A model generated the notes under the pieces. That model was given only the letters and a program-made list of their open reading frames with translations. It was not told the DNA's origin and made no database searches. From Cyanobacteria bacterium SIG28 (lineage in GTDB: Bacteria; Cyanobacteriota; Vampirovibrionia; Gastranaerophilales; Gastranaerophilaceae): a stretch of DNA of 51,386 nt. The DNA lies in NCBI GenBank assembly GCA_015152525.1, contig SUTU01000016.1, forward strand, positions 1 through 51,386. Direction: 5' to 3'. Each line of letters begins with the position of its first letter. The first letter of the stretch is position 1. Shown in pieces: positions 7,206-18,948 of the stretch. Both the position numbers and the translations under genes were made by a program.

Positions 7206-7600
7206 AAAACTTTTAGATGAAAATATAAAAAGTGTATGATGCTTATAAATGCGTCGTAACAAATTATTCTCTGTTAGCATCAACCGAAGTGTTGAAATTC
7301 AGAGCAATTAATAGAAAATGTAGGGTGGAAAATGTTTTAAGTTGGTAGTTTAAAAATAATTTAACGCACATTTCCACCATTAAATTTTTGGTGGGTATGA
7401 ATGTTTAATCATTATATAATTCAATGTTTATCGTATTTCCTACCTTATACAACTTATTGTATCATAGAATGGTGCGTATAAACGCACCCTACTACTACTT
7501 ATAGATTTTAAATGCAATACAGTAAACATACTTCATATTGTATAGTATGTATTTAATTTTAAAATCATTTAATTAAGGTATTTTGCATTCATTATATTTT
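7206..7600. other. Non-coding stretch with one hairpin repeat
   Basis: No gene seen. It contains an exact GGTGCGT/ATAA/ACGCACC hairpin at 7471-7488 followed by CTACTACT, and a TAGGGTGGAAAATG/TTTCCACC pair around 7321-7380 that could be a long-loop relative. Confidence 0.55.
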
Positions 7601-8278
7601 TTAACCCTTTGCTCGTAAGTTTTTCAACTCATTTTGCTGAGGTGTATCTTTTAATAGATTTGCTAATAGATTTACATAAGGGTGAGAATCGTCAATAACA
7701 GTTGCTCTAAACATTGGTGTAACGTCATTTAAGACTTCAACTTTATCTATCGGAATATCATCAAGATAAATATATTCAATCGCCTCTTTACGGTTATTAT
7801 AAATACGAGATTTAGTTGCCGGCGTCATACCCTTCAAATGTTTTTGCTCATTTATATCAATTTCAGCTTCTTGATTTTTCGAAGCTCGTTGTTTAAAAAA
7901 AGTCTTTTGACTTCTTATTTTTAACTTTTCCTTATCAAGGTTTTTAGTCGGAATTTTCAATATTGCAAATTTATTCACCCAAACATTAAGTACTTCAGAT
8001 TTGCAACCAACTTTATCCAGCAATGCTTGCCACAAAGGCTCCGGATAACGTTCATCATTCCAAACTTTATTTATACCCCAATTTTTAAAAAAGTTTTGTA
8101 AATCTACAGCAAAAATTGCACTTTGATCAATATAACCATCTCTGGTAGTACCACATAAATAGCCGTCAGAAAGCATCTTTTCATAACTATACTTTCTTGT
8201 AAAATGATATATGTATCTTGGGATTTTTTTACGCCCAAAATTTATATTAGGACTAATCTGACTATAATTGTTTATCAT
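7601..8278 (-). CDS. Lineage-type protein with NFG tag, possible ADP-ribosyltransferase-like fold
   Basis: 225 aa. The N-terminus MINNYSQISPNINFGRKK again shows an Asn-rich lead ending in NFG, as in the 3745 and 4346 proteins. Directly after comes YIYHFTRKYSYEKMLSDGYL, which resembles the first strand and helix (YHxT...ILxDGxL) of DarT, KptA and other ART-fold proteins, and later EAIEYIYLDDIPIDKVEVL, which resembles their E-x-L/V strand before the last motif. This is a weak, by-eye similarity; no full catalytic triad can be assigned. No ribosome site is clear before the ATG at 8278. The upstream region is shared with the divergent gene at 8459. Confidence 0.5.
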   Translation of the reverse strand: MINNYSQISPNINFGRKKIPRYIYHFTRKYSYEKMLSDGYLCGTTRDGYIDQSAIFAVDLQNFFKNWGINKVWNDERYPEPLWQALLDKVGCKSEVLNVWVNKFAILKIPTKNLDKEKLKIRSQKTFFKQRASKNQEAEIDINEQKHLKGMTPATKSRIYNNRKEAIEYIYLDDIPIDKVEVLNDVTPMFRATVIDDSHPYVNLLANLLKDTPQQNELKNLRAKG

Positions 8279-8367
8279 AATTATTCACACAAAACCTGCT
8301 AAAAAATAAATTTGCTAAAAACAAACACGCTAACGTATATTATATTAGTGCGGATTTTTAACATTTT

Positions 8368-8440
8368 TGTTAAGAAATGTAACAAAAAAAACAAGTTGTG
8401 AAATTATGATTTTTTTATATACTTTATATCTATGTAAGAT
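8368..8440 (+). promoter_or_regulatory. Shared upstream architecture, copy 1
   Basis: TGTTAAG (8368-8374), TGTAACA (8378-8384), 36 nt, ACTTTATA (8421-8428), 6 nt, TAAGAT (8435-8440). TGTTA and TAACA form an inverted pair. The same words recur before the genes at 29213 and 42009. Confidence 0.45.
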
Positions 8441-8458
8441 AAATAAAGGTATAAGAAA

Positions 8459-8899
8459 ATGTCATCCTCAGCTTTAGAACTACATTTATTGAATATAACG
8501 TCTAAGCTTAATGCGTACACATTAGAATCAATGTGTATGTCAGATGATCAAGAAGCTAACCAAAAGAAATTATCTAAACAAGTTAAATATGAAGAAGCTT
8601 GGAATAAAGAATATGATAAAGCTTTAGACGAAGATAAGTCATCAGATCTTGTAATGTGCGGTAAAACTTTTATCGCTAAAAAAACAGCAGGTACTGAATT
8701 ACAAGCAGAACAATGGGCTATTTACAAAGTTGCAGAATATGATGCAGAATTATCTTTAGAGCTTGCTGATTTAGACATGGATTACGATTCTACAATCACA
8801 ATGATAAATACATTAATGGAAAAATTGAACGCTGATAAAGAAAGCGTTAAACAACAATTAGCTACAGAAGTAAGCGATACACATGAATTAAATCAATAA
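8459..8899 (+). CDS. Small acidic helical protein, 146 aa
   Basis: Not recognised. Starts at 8459 with AAAGG about 9 nt upstream. The product is soluble, acidic and predicted to be mostly helix, with coiled-coil-like heptads in the middle and a second helix near the C-terminus (TITMINTLMEKLNADKESVKQQL). The overall look is like a small helical-bundle or chaperone-type protein, but no family can be named. Three Cys-free catalytic motifs were looked for and none found. It shares its upstream architecture with the 54-aa gene at 29213 and the Gly/Cys-rich protein at 42009, so the three may be co-regulated. Confidence 0.6.
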   Translation: MSSSALELHLLNITSKLNAYTLESMCMSDDQEANQKKLSKQVKYEEAWNKEYDKALDEDKSSDLVMCGKTFIAKKTAGTELQAEQWAIYKVAEYDAELSLELADLDMDYDSTITMINTLMEKLNADKESVKQQLATEVSDTHELNQ

Positions 8900-8913
8900 T
8901 ATAAAGTAAACAG

Positions 8914-9732
8914 TTAATACACTTTAGATGCGTTTAACATTAAAGACGCAATAGTCATAGGTCCAACCCCACCGGGTACCGGTGAAATATAGGCTGTTGA
9001 TTCAGCAACAGTTGCATAATCAACATCGCCAGTAAGTTGATTGTTGGCATCTCTGAAAATCCCAACATCAACTACCACAGAATTTTTCTTAACCATCTTA
9101 CATCTTACAACTTTTTTACCTACCGCTGATATCACAATATCTGCGGTTTTTATTTTGTTTTCAATGTCTTTTGTATATGAATGGCAAACTGTTACTGTTG
9201 CATTACGTTTTAATAACATTTGTAGCATTGGTTTTCCAACAATATTAGAACGTCCTATTACAACAACGTCAGCGCCTTCTAATTGTATATTATACTCATC
9301 CAATAACATTATTATGCCTTGCGGAGTAGCCGGATAATAATACGGTTCAAGCCCTATTGCAAGACGACCGACATTTTCCGGTGTAAAACCATCGACATCC
9401 TTCTTGGCTGAAATTGCCGTAACTACAGAGTTTTTGTCTATATGTTCAGGTAATGGTAGTTGAACCAAAATTCCCGTTACGTCGTCATTATTATTTAATT
9501 CTTGAATTTTAGTTAAAAGTTCATCTTGAGTTGTTGTTTCAGGAAGTTTAATCACTGTAGAAAGAATACCGACTTTTTCCGCCGCTTTCTGCTTATTCTT
9601 AACATAAATTTCACTTGCAGAATCATTTCCTACAAGAATAACAGCTAAATGAGGTTTTTTACCGTTTAAAGCCACTTCTTGTTTAATTCTATCCAAAATT
9701 TTATTAGCAACCGCTTTCCCGTCAAGATTCAT
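8914..9732 (-). CDS. folD: Bifunctional methylenetetrahydrofolate dehydrogenase/cyclohydrolase
   Basis: 272 aa, close to the usual 280. FolD converts 5,10-methylene-THF to 10-formyl-THF in the cytoplasm, using NAD(P). Seen: the substrate region YVKNKQKAAEKVGI with its catalytic Lys, the Rossmann motif VVIGRSNIVGKPM, and the C-terminal PVPGGVGPMT signature. The start is the ATG at 9732 with AGGAG nine nt upstream, and it overlaps the stop of the CooC-like gene by one base (TAATG), so the two are translationally coupled. Confidence 0.95.
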   Translation of the reverse strand: MNLDGKAVANKILDRIKQEVALNGKKPHLAVILVGNDSASEIYVKNKQKAAEKVGILSTVIKLPETTTQDELLTKIQELNNNDDVTGILVQLPLPEHIDKNSVVTAISAKKDVDGFTPENVGRLAIGLEPYYYPATPQGIIMLLDEYNIQLEGADVVVIGRSNIVGKPMLQMLLKRNATVTVCHSYTKDIENKIKTADIVISAVGKKVVRCKMVKKNSVVVDVGIFRDANNQLTGDVDYATVAESTAYISPVPGGVGPMTIASLMLNASKVY

Positions 9733-10484
9733 TAAAAATTCTCCTGTGGTAAATTTAATCTAAAATAAAGTTGTTTCACCGCTTCAAAAACCGTATTTGA
9801 AGCTCTGTCAAGAGAGCCGTTGACTAATTCTTCAGTTAACGGAATAGAACCGATAACGTCAACGTCAGACTCTTTAGCTTGTTCATATATTTCACTTAAA
9901 TCTTGATTACCAACTTTGTTAATAACAATACTTAATTGTCCACCGGCTGCATATTTTGCAGAATATTCCGCAATTCTTTTAGCTAAATTCACTGACTCAG
10001 CTGTAGGATTTGTAACAATAAGCGTTTGATCAATATTAGTATCAACAAGTTGAATAAGATATTTTAAATCAAATTCACAATCAAAAATTACAAAATCATA
10101 ACGTTCAATCAACTTTAACAAAGCATCATTCAATTGACCCGTAATAGGACATCTGCAGTCTTTTGAGCCTGTTAGCCAAGATACAATAATATCTGTATTA
10201 TCATCAATCGACACTACAATGTCTTCAAGCGCCCATTCAACATATTCTTGTTTTGTCATTTGTTGAGGGATACCGGTTTTATATTCGTGTTTTCCGCTTC
10301 TTATACCGTAAATTGTATTACGTATATCAAGTCCAAACGTATGACCTAATTCGCCACTCAAATCATTATCGAACAGTAAAATACTTTTTTCAGGAAATTT
10401 CTCACGTAACACTTGCAAGAAAGCCTTTGTTAGAGTTGTCTTTCCGGATCCGCTTTTCCCAGTTATTGCAATTTTTTTAGCCAA
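9732..10484 (-). CDS. CooC-like MinD/ParA-family ATPase (nickel insertion type)
   Basis: 250 aa from the TTG start at 10484, chosen because GAGGA is 7 nt upstream and the product then begins MAKKIAITGKSGSGKTT; the TTG two codons earlier is too close to the ribosome site. The P-loop is GKSGSGKTT, keeping the first Lys of the deviant Walker A motif. A Cys-x-Cys pair (DCRCPITG, about residues 110-112) sits where CooC proteins bind nickel. CooC matures the Ni cluster of carbon monoxide dehydrogenase. No CODH gene lies in the window; the partner here is folD, directly downstream. An extended -10 (TGC TAGAAT) is visible about 22 nt upstream. Confidence 0.72.
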   Translation of the reverse strand: MAKKIAITGKSGSGKTTLTKAFLQVLREKFPEKSILLFDNDLSGELGHTFGLDIRNTIYGIRSGKHEYKTGIPQQMTKQEYVEWALEDIVVSIDDNTDIIVSWLTGSKDCRCPITGQLNDALLKLIERYDFVIFDCEFDLKYLIQLVDTNIDQTLIVTNPTAESVNLAKRIAEYSAKYAAGGQLSIVINKVGNQDLSEIYEQAKESDVDVIGSIPLTEELVNGSLDRASNTVFEAVKQLYFRLNLPQENF

Positions 10485-10547
10485 AATCAATTCCTCTTTT
10501 TTATTATTCTAGCATAAATATCGGTTTTAATAATATTGTTATAAAAA

Positions 10548-10581
10548 ATGGCGCCCAAATATTAAAATATTTGGGCGCCAT
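10548..10581 (-). terminator. Intrinsic terminator for the coiled-coil protein gene
   Basis: ATGGCGCCCAAATATT and its reverse complement form a 16-bp stem with a one-base loop. On the minus strand the stem is followed by TTTTTATAAC. Confidence 0.85.
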
Positions 10582-10599
10582 TACTATAAAAAAAACAAA

Positions 10600-10947
10600 T
10601 TACTTATTCAATAAACCTTTCCAGTAATTTTTTTCAGCTTCTATAGCTTTTTTTCTGGCATCTTGTCTTGCTTCTGCATCAGCTTTAGCTTTTTCTAAAG
10701 CTGCTTTTTGTTCTGCTTGTCTTTTTTGTAATTCAGCTCTTTGCTCGGCTTGTTTCTTTTCCATTTCTGTTTTTTTTGCAGCATTTGCTTTTTGTTGAGC
10801 TTCAATCTTAGAATTTAATTCTTTCTCTTTTTGAGTAATCGGAGAAAGTTTTTTGTTAACATAGTTTTCTAATCTTGATTCAGCCGCTACTGCAGTTAAA
10901 GCTGATGATATAGCAACAACGGTTAATAATGATAATATTTTTTTCAT
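10600..10947 (-). CDS. Exported coiled-coil protein, 115 aa
   Basis: An N-terminal signal peptide (MKKILSLLTVVAISSALTAVAA, cleavage likely after AVA-A) precedes a highly charged Lys/Glu/Gln/Ala-rich region from about residue 35 to 105 with repeated KQAEQRAEL-like units, which should form one long coiled coil. It is therefore a periplasmic or surface small coiled-coil protein. Low complexity prevents family assignment. A good ribosome site (AAAGGAG) precedes the ATG, and a strong terminator follows, so it is a single-gene unit. Confidence 0.75.
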   Translation of the reverse strand: MKKILSLLTVVAISSALTAVAAESRLENYVNKKLSPITQKEKELNSKIEAQQKANAAKKTEMEKKQAEQRAELQKRQAEQKAALEKAKADAEARQDARKKAIEAEKNYWKGLLNK

Positions 10948-11006
10948 ACATAAACTCCTTTCTTACTAATAACGTTATTGTATTCTACAAATTTTCTTTT
11001 TTCAAG

Positions 11007-11018
11007 TATAATATAAAT
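11007..11018 (+). promoter_or_regulatory. -10 box for leaderless glycosyltransferase mRNA
   Basis: TATAAT (11007-11012), 6 nt, then ATG at 11019. No ribosome site. Confidence 0.6.
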
Positions 11019-11738
11019 ATGAGTGCAGAGTTATTTGGTTTTAATATTGATAATTACAAATTTGAAGAAGCTGTGTCCGTTGCTAAAGAATTAATTGACG
11101 GAAAAAAAGTTTCACAAGTTATTACCATTAATCCGGAGATGTTTGAATATTCTAATTCGGATTCAGAATTTTCTAACATAATCAAAGAAGCTGAAATGGT
11201 TATACCTGACGGTATCGGGGTTAAAATTGCTTTAAAAATAAATGGTAATAATATTGACAGAATTCCCGGAATAGATTTTGCAAAAAGACTTTTACAAGAA
11301 TCTGCTAAAAATAACATCCCTGTAGCTATCATTGGCGCTAAAGAAGAAATTATAACTCGTGCTATTGAGAACTTAGAAAAGGAAATAAGCGGATTAAATA
11401 TAGTTTATTATCAAAACGGATATTTTGATAACGACAAAGAAATTTATGATAACTTATTAACTAAATCACCAAAATTAGTTCTTGTTGCACTTGGCTCACC
11501 TAAACAAGAAAAATTTATATACAATGCAAAAAGTATTCTAAAACCTTGTTTAATGGTTGGTATTGGCGGAAGTTTAGACGTTTGGTCCGGAAATATAAAA
11601 AGAGCGCCACTCATATTCCAAAAGTTGGGATTAGAGTGGCTATACAGAACCATTACGCAACCATCCAGATTAAAACGTATTTTCCCAACATTACCGGTGT
11701 TTATTATAAAAGCAATTAATTACAAGTTTTCTAAATAG
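11019..11738 (+). CDS. WecG/TagA/CpsF-family glycosyltransferase
   Basis: 239 aa from the ATG at 11019; longer frames start inside the promoter. Family GT26 enzymes transfer N-acetylmannosamine-type sugars onto an undecaprenyl-diphosphate-linked GlcNAc at the cytoplasmic side of the membrane during cell-surface polymer synthesis. Seen: ITINPEM (T36) and VIPDGIGV with the conserved Asp (D64), then LGSPKQEKF and GGSLDVWSGNIKRAP, all family signatures. The C-terminus (LKLEWLYRTI-like region and a basic tail) is the usual membrane-associating end. The transketolase half-gene follows after 9 nt and is probably co-transcribed. Exact sugar is unknown. Confidence 0.88.
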   Translation: MSAELFGFNIDNYKFEEAVSVAKELIDGKKVSQVITINPEMFEYSNSDSEFSNIIKEAEMVIPDGIGVKIALKINGNNIDRIPGIDFAKRLLQESAKNNIPVAIIGAKEEIITRAIENLEKEISGLNIVYYQNGYFDNDKEIYDNLLTKSPKLVLVALGSPKQEKFIYNAKSILKPCLMVGIGGSLDVWSGNIKRAPLIFQKLGLEWLYRTITQPSRLKRIFPTLPVFIIKAINYKFSK

Positions 11739-11747
11739 GAGTTTCAA

Positions 11748-12575
11748 ATGTTATCAAATGTTGAAATTGAAGAATTAAAAAAAACTGCACTCAATGTAAG
11801 AAAAAACATTTTAAAAATGATTCACTCAGCTAAATCAGGACATCCGGGCGGTTCTTTATCCGGAGCTGATATTTTAACATTGTTATATAAAAAGGTTTTA
11901 AACATTCCTACAGATTGGGATAAATCAGAAAATTTCAACACCAGAGATAGATTTATTTTATCAAAAGGTCATGCTTCACCGGTTTTATATGCAGTTTTGG
12001 CTGAAATCGGATTTATCGAAGAAGCTGAGTTAATGACTTTCAGAAAACTAAATTCCAGACTACAAGGACATCCGTCAAGGAATTATATCCATGGTGTAGA
12101 GGCTTCTACAGGTTCTTTAGGTCAAGGGCTCTCACTCGGTTGCGGTATTGCAATGGGATTAAAACTCGATAGCATTAACGCTAAAACTTTTGTATATTTA
12201 GGCGATGGCGAATTACAAGAAGGTTCTTGCTGGGAAGCTTTTATGCAAGCAGGGCATAGAAAACTTAACAATTTGATTGCTATTATTGATAGAAATAAAC
12301 TACAGATTGACGGTTGTACGGAAGATGTCATGTCTTTAGGTGATGTGGCTTCTAAAATCAATCAATTTGGCTGGAATACATGCGAAATCAACGGACACGA
12401 TTTTAATGAGATTTACGAAGCTTGTGAAACAGCTAAAAAATCAGACAAACCGTTTGCTATCATTGCCAACACAATTAAAGGTAAAGGAGTTTCATTTATG
12501 GAAAATCAGGCAGGTTGGCATGGAAAAGCACCTAATGACGAACAATTAAATCAGGCTTTGGAGGAGTTAAAATAA
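11748..12575 (+). CDS. Transketolase, N-terminal (TPP-binding) subunit
   Basis: 275 aa, the length of the N-terminal half of split transketolases. Transketolase moves two-carbon units in the pentose phosphate pathway and needs thiamine diphosphate. Seen: [12 protein letters not shown] near residue 30, [17 protein letters not shown], and the TPP/Mg motif GDGELQEG with the following NKLQIDG. The pyrimidine-binding and C-terminal domains are missing, and the next gene is not a C-terminal half but a small Cys-rich protein; the partner must be elsewhere in the genome. GGAG ribosome site 7 nt before the ATG. Confidence 0.92.
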   Translation: MLSNVEIEELKKTALNVRKNILKMIHSAKSGHPGGSLSGADILTLLYKKVLNIPTDWDKSENFNTRDRFILSKGHASPVLYAVLAEIGFIEEAELMTFRKLNSRLQGHPSRNYIHGVEASTGSLGQGLSLGCGIAMGLKLDSINAKTFVYLGDGELQEGSCWEAFMQAGHRKLNNLIAIIDRNKLQIDGCTEDVMSLGDVASKINQFGWNTCEINGHDFNEIYEACETAKKSDKPFAIIANTIKGKGVSFMENQAGWHGKAPNDEQLNQALEELK

Positions 12576-12781
12576 TGACTAAAACATGTCCTTTTAGTGC
12601 CGGTAAAGAATGTAACTCTGATTGTCCGTTATTTGTTGCACCTGATGACTTAAATGAATTTGTTGCAGCAAGACTCGGCTCAATTGGTGTTATTGATAGA
12701 ACCAACGGTTCCTGCTCTCTCAAAGTTTTGGCTTTGAGTCAAAGCAGAGTTATTTTTGAAAACACTAAAACGAGAGGTTAA
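12575..12781 (+). CDS. Small Cys-rich protein, 68 aa
   Basis: Overlaps the transketolase stop by one base (TAATG) with GGAGG/GGAG upstream, so it is translated with it. The N-terminus has four Cys in CPFSAGKECNSDCPLFV and one later (GSCSLKVL), spacing C-x7-C-x3-C, which could hold a zinc or Fe-S site. The rest is a short mixed domain. No family recognised. Its coupling to an unpaired transketolase half is notable. Confidence 0.6.
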   Translation: MTKTCPFSAGKECNSDCPLFVAPDDLNEFVAARLGSIGVIDRTNGSCSLKVLALSQSRVIFENTKTRG

Positions 12782-12784
12782 ATT

Positions 12785-16519
<3,735 letters not shown>

Positions 16520-16523
16520 TTTA

Positions 16524-17048
16524 TTAGCCTATATCAGCATTTTCTGCTGAATCTTCTACTTCACTTTCAGAAAACACTCTTACATCGGATATTGTTCCGT
16601 TAAATTTATACGTTTTGCCTTCTAAAGTTACAGGCAATCCCATTTTAATTTTATTACCGCCTACAACTGCACCATCTTTAGTAATTTTAGCGGTATCAAC
16701 TATTGTAATTACAGCATCAAATAATGAAGGTTGTGCCGGATCAGGTACTAAAATATTTTTAGACACCGGAGAAAATGTTTTTCTGGACTGAGAAGTTACT
16801 GATAATACGTCTAATTCTGTATATGGAACATTTCTTATTGAAATAAAAGTTTTTTCTTCCGGCTTGATAGGAAATGCATCACCTGTTACAGTTACACCTC
16901 TCAAAAATACCTGAAAAGTTATTTTTGAAGTCGCTTCAATTTGTTTATCTGCTGTTTGTCTAAATTTTTTAGCAGTGCATACGCCTACTATTAGCACTAT
17001 TAGAACACCCAATATAATAATTAAATCAACAAAACTAAAACGTTTCAT
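16524..17048 (-). CDS. DUF4330 family membrane-anchored protein
   Basis: 174 aa. One N-terminal membrane anchor (LIIILGVLIVLIVGVCTA, about residues 9-26), then an extracytoplasmic beta-rich domain. The segment KIKMGLPVTLEGKTYKF with a following SDV is what I recognise from DUF4330, found in cyanobacteria and some Firmicutes. Function is unknown. The ribosome site is GAGGAG. It sits between rfaE1 and the O-antigen ligase in a tight operon, so a part in surface glycan assembly or export is plausible. Confidence 0.75.
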   Translation of the reverse strand: MKRFSFVDLIIILGVLIVLIVGVCTAKKFRQTADKQIEATSKITFQVFLRGVTVTGDAFPIKPEEKTFISIRNVPYTELDVLSVTSQSRKTFSPVSKNILVPDPAQPSLFDAVITIVDTAKITKDGAVVGGNKIKMGLPVTLEGKTYKFNGTISDVRVFSESEVEDSAENADIG

Positions 17049-17060
17049 TTAAACTCTCCT

Positions 17061-18080
17061 CTATATTTCTAAATTAATTTTTTCCGGTATTGAAGCCAAT
17101 ATTTCACTTATTGTAGTAGTTGCACAACCAAATTGTTTAACAACAATTCCGGCTGCAATATTTCCTATAATAGCTGCATATACAGGGTCAGCACCTACAG
17201 CCAAAGCTAAAGAATATGTTGCAGTTACGGTATCACCTGCACCTGTAACATCAAAAACTTCTGCTTTATTGAATACAGGAATATGAGTATATTTATCACC
17301 CTTTTCAATAACTACCATACCTTCTGCGCCACAGGTTATCAAAACATTTTCAGCATCAGTATCAGAAATCAACTTGTTACCAGCCTTTATAAAATCTGAT
17401 TTACTTCTCAAATAAAAACCGACATGCTTTTGCGTATCAGGTAAATTTGGCGTCATAGAATAAAGCCCTTTATATCTGTGTAAATCCTTTTGAGCATCAA
17501 CTATAACTTTTTTACCGTATTTTTTTGCAACATCCATTGTCGTTTTTATTACATTATCAGTTAAAGTTCCGATATGATAGTCAGAAAGAATAACTACATC
17601 AAAATCCGGCACCATTTTTTCAATCTCTTTTAACAATAAGTCTTCAGTAGTTTTAGAAATAGGTTCGTTAGTTTGCCTGTCAATACGAACAATCTGTTGA
17701 GTTATTGAGTGAGAGCAAGAACCTGAAATTCTTGTCTTGGTAATAGTTTTACGAGTGGAATCAGACACCAAAGAATCATGCTTTATATTTGCATTTGCAA
17801 ACGCATCTTTCAAATCATAGGATTGATAGTCTTCACCAATAACACCAATAACACTAACCTTCCCATCATTAAGTTTTGAAACGTTATGAGCTGCGTTAGA
17901 AGCAGCACCTAATATATGTTTTGTATGTGTATGTTGAAGAATCAATACCGGTGCTTCACGAGAAATACGTTCGGTGTCGCCGTAAACCATCTCATCTAAA
18001 GCCATATCACCTATTACTAAAACCTTTGCTTGATTTAATTTCTTAATAAATCCAACTAATTTTTCAAAATCAATACTCAT
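17061..18080 (-). CDS. rfaE1: D-glycero-beta-D-manno-heptose-7-phosphate kinase (PfkB family)
   Basis: 339 aa, kinase-only form (the cytidylyltransferase half of HldE is absent). It phosphorylates heptose-7-P at C1 on the way to ADP-heptose for the LPS inner core. Seen: GDMALDEMVYGDTERISREA near the N-terminus, the hallmark of this subgroup of PfkB kinases, and the C-terminal PfkB motif DVTGAGDTVTATY with the catalytic Asp. First gene of an operon with DUF4330, O-antigen ligase and ligA. It implies a heptose-containing outer-membrane glycolipid. Confidence 0.9.
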   Translation of the reverse strand: MSIDFEKLVGFIKKLNQAKVLVIGDMALDEMVYGDTERISREAPVLILQHTHTKHILGAASNAAHNVSKLNDGKVSVIGVIGEDYQSYDLKDAFANANIKHDSLVSDSTRKTITKTRISGSCSHSITQQIVRIDRQTNEPISKTTEDLLLKEIEKMVPDFDVVILSDYHIGTLTDNVIKTTMDVAKKYGKKVIVDAQKDLHRYKGLYSMTPNLPDTQKHVGFYLRSKSDFIKAGNKLISDTDAENVLITCGAEGMVVIEKGDKYTHIPVFNKAEVFDVTGAGDTVTATYSLALAVGADPVYAAIIGNIAAGIVVKQFGCATTTISEILASIPEKINLEI

Positions 18081-18163
18081 AAATTTTCTCTCTATTGATT
18101 GCTTATAATCCGAATATCGTATATAATGATAACATAAAAAAGGAAGAGAAGTAATAATTTAAA

Positions 18164-18943
18164 ATGGCAGGAAAAGATAGTTTCAATAACAATGATCCGT
18201 TAGATATTAGCGAATTAGCCGCTCTCAATAACGATATTTCACCGGAATTTATTGAGCAATTACAAAATCGCTTATCGCAAAATTCTGATTATTTTGACAA
18301 TACGGAAAAAAATATTTCTAACGACGGCGATCTTTTTGAGGAAGTTAATACAAGTGTTGCTGTTGAAACAGAAGAAGTTGAAGAAGATGTTGGCATCGAA
18401 TTCAAAGCAGAGTTTGAAGAAGACTCTGATACAAATGAAACCAGTATCAAAACTTCAGTTGAAACAGAAGAAAATACAACAGAAAATACAGAAGAGGCTT
18501 CCGCTGCAAACACAGGAAGTTCTGCTGATATTGAAAACCTTACCAACGGAAATATTACAGAAAAGCCTATAAATAAAGAACAAATTAAATATAATGAAAG
18601 TTTAGATTATATTGACGGAAATGTAAAATATTCAAAATATGTTATATACATAGCGCCGGAAAACAAAGATTTTATTGAGAGTTTAACTGTTAAAGAACGC
18701 AAAAATTTAATTAACAGAATTTTAAGAGAGCAAGACGATATAACAATAACCAAGAGAAGATTAGGGCTAATTAACGCAGTTATAAAACATGCTGTTATTG
18801 CAATTTTAACATTAGCAATATCAATACCGACTATTTATATTGTTATAAACAGTTCATTAGAAACTTCTATAAACAATTACAAGCGCTCAGAAAAAATCTT
18901 CCAAACCCTATATCGAGAAAAGGGAAGAATTCAAAAGAGATAG
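18164..18943 (+). CDS. Acidic tail-anchored-like membrane protein, 259 aa
   Basis: Not recognised. The first ~140 residues are strongly acidic, low complexity (Glu/Thr/Asn) and probably disordered; residues ~145-205 form a short mixed domain with many Lys/Arg; a single membrane helix (AVIAILTLAISIPTIYIVI) follows at about 211-229, leaving a ~30-residue charged end. The topology suggests a cytoplasmic protein held by a C-terminal membrane helix. It ends 5 nt before the convergent gene at 18949, with no terminator between them. A TATAAT-like box lies near 18121. Confidence 0.6.
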   Translation: MAGKDSFNNNDPLDISELAALNNDISPEFIEQLQNRLSQNSDYFDNTEKNISNDGDLFEEVNTSVAVETEEVEEDVGIEFKAEFEEDSDTNETSIKTSVETEENTTENTEEASAANTGSSADIENLTNGNITEKPINKEQIKYNESLDYIDGNVKYSKYVIYIAPENKDFIESLTVKERKNLINRILREQDDITITKRRLGLINAVIKHAVIAILTLAISIPTIYIVINSSLETSINNYKRSEKIFQTLYREKGRIQKR

Positions 18944-18948
18944 GTAAA

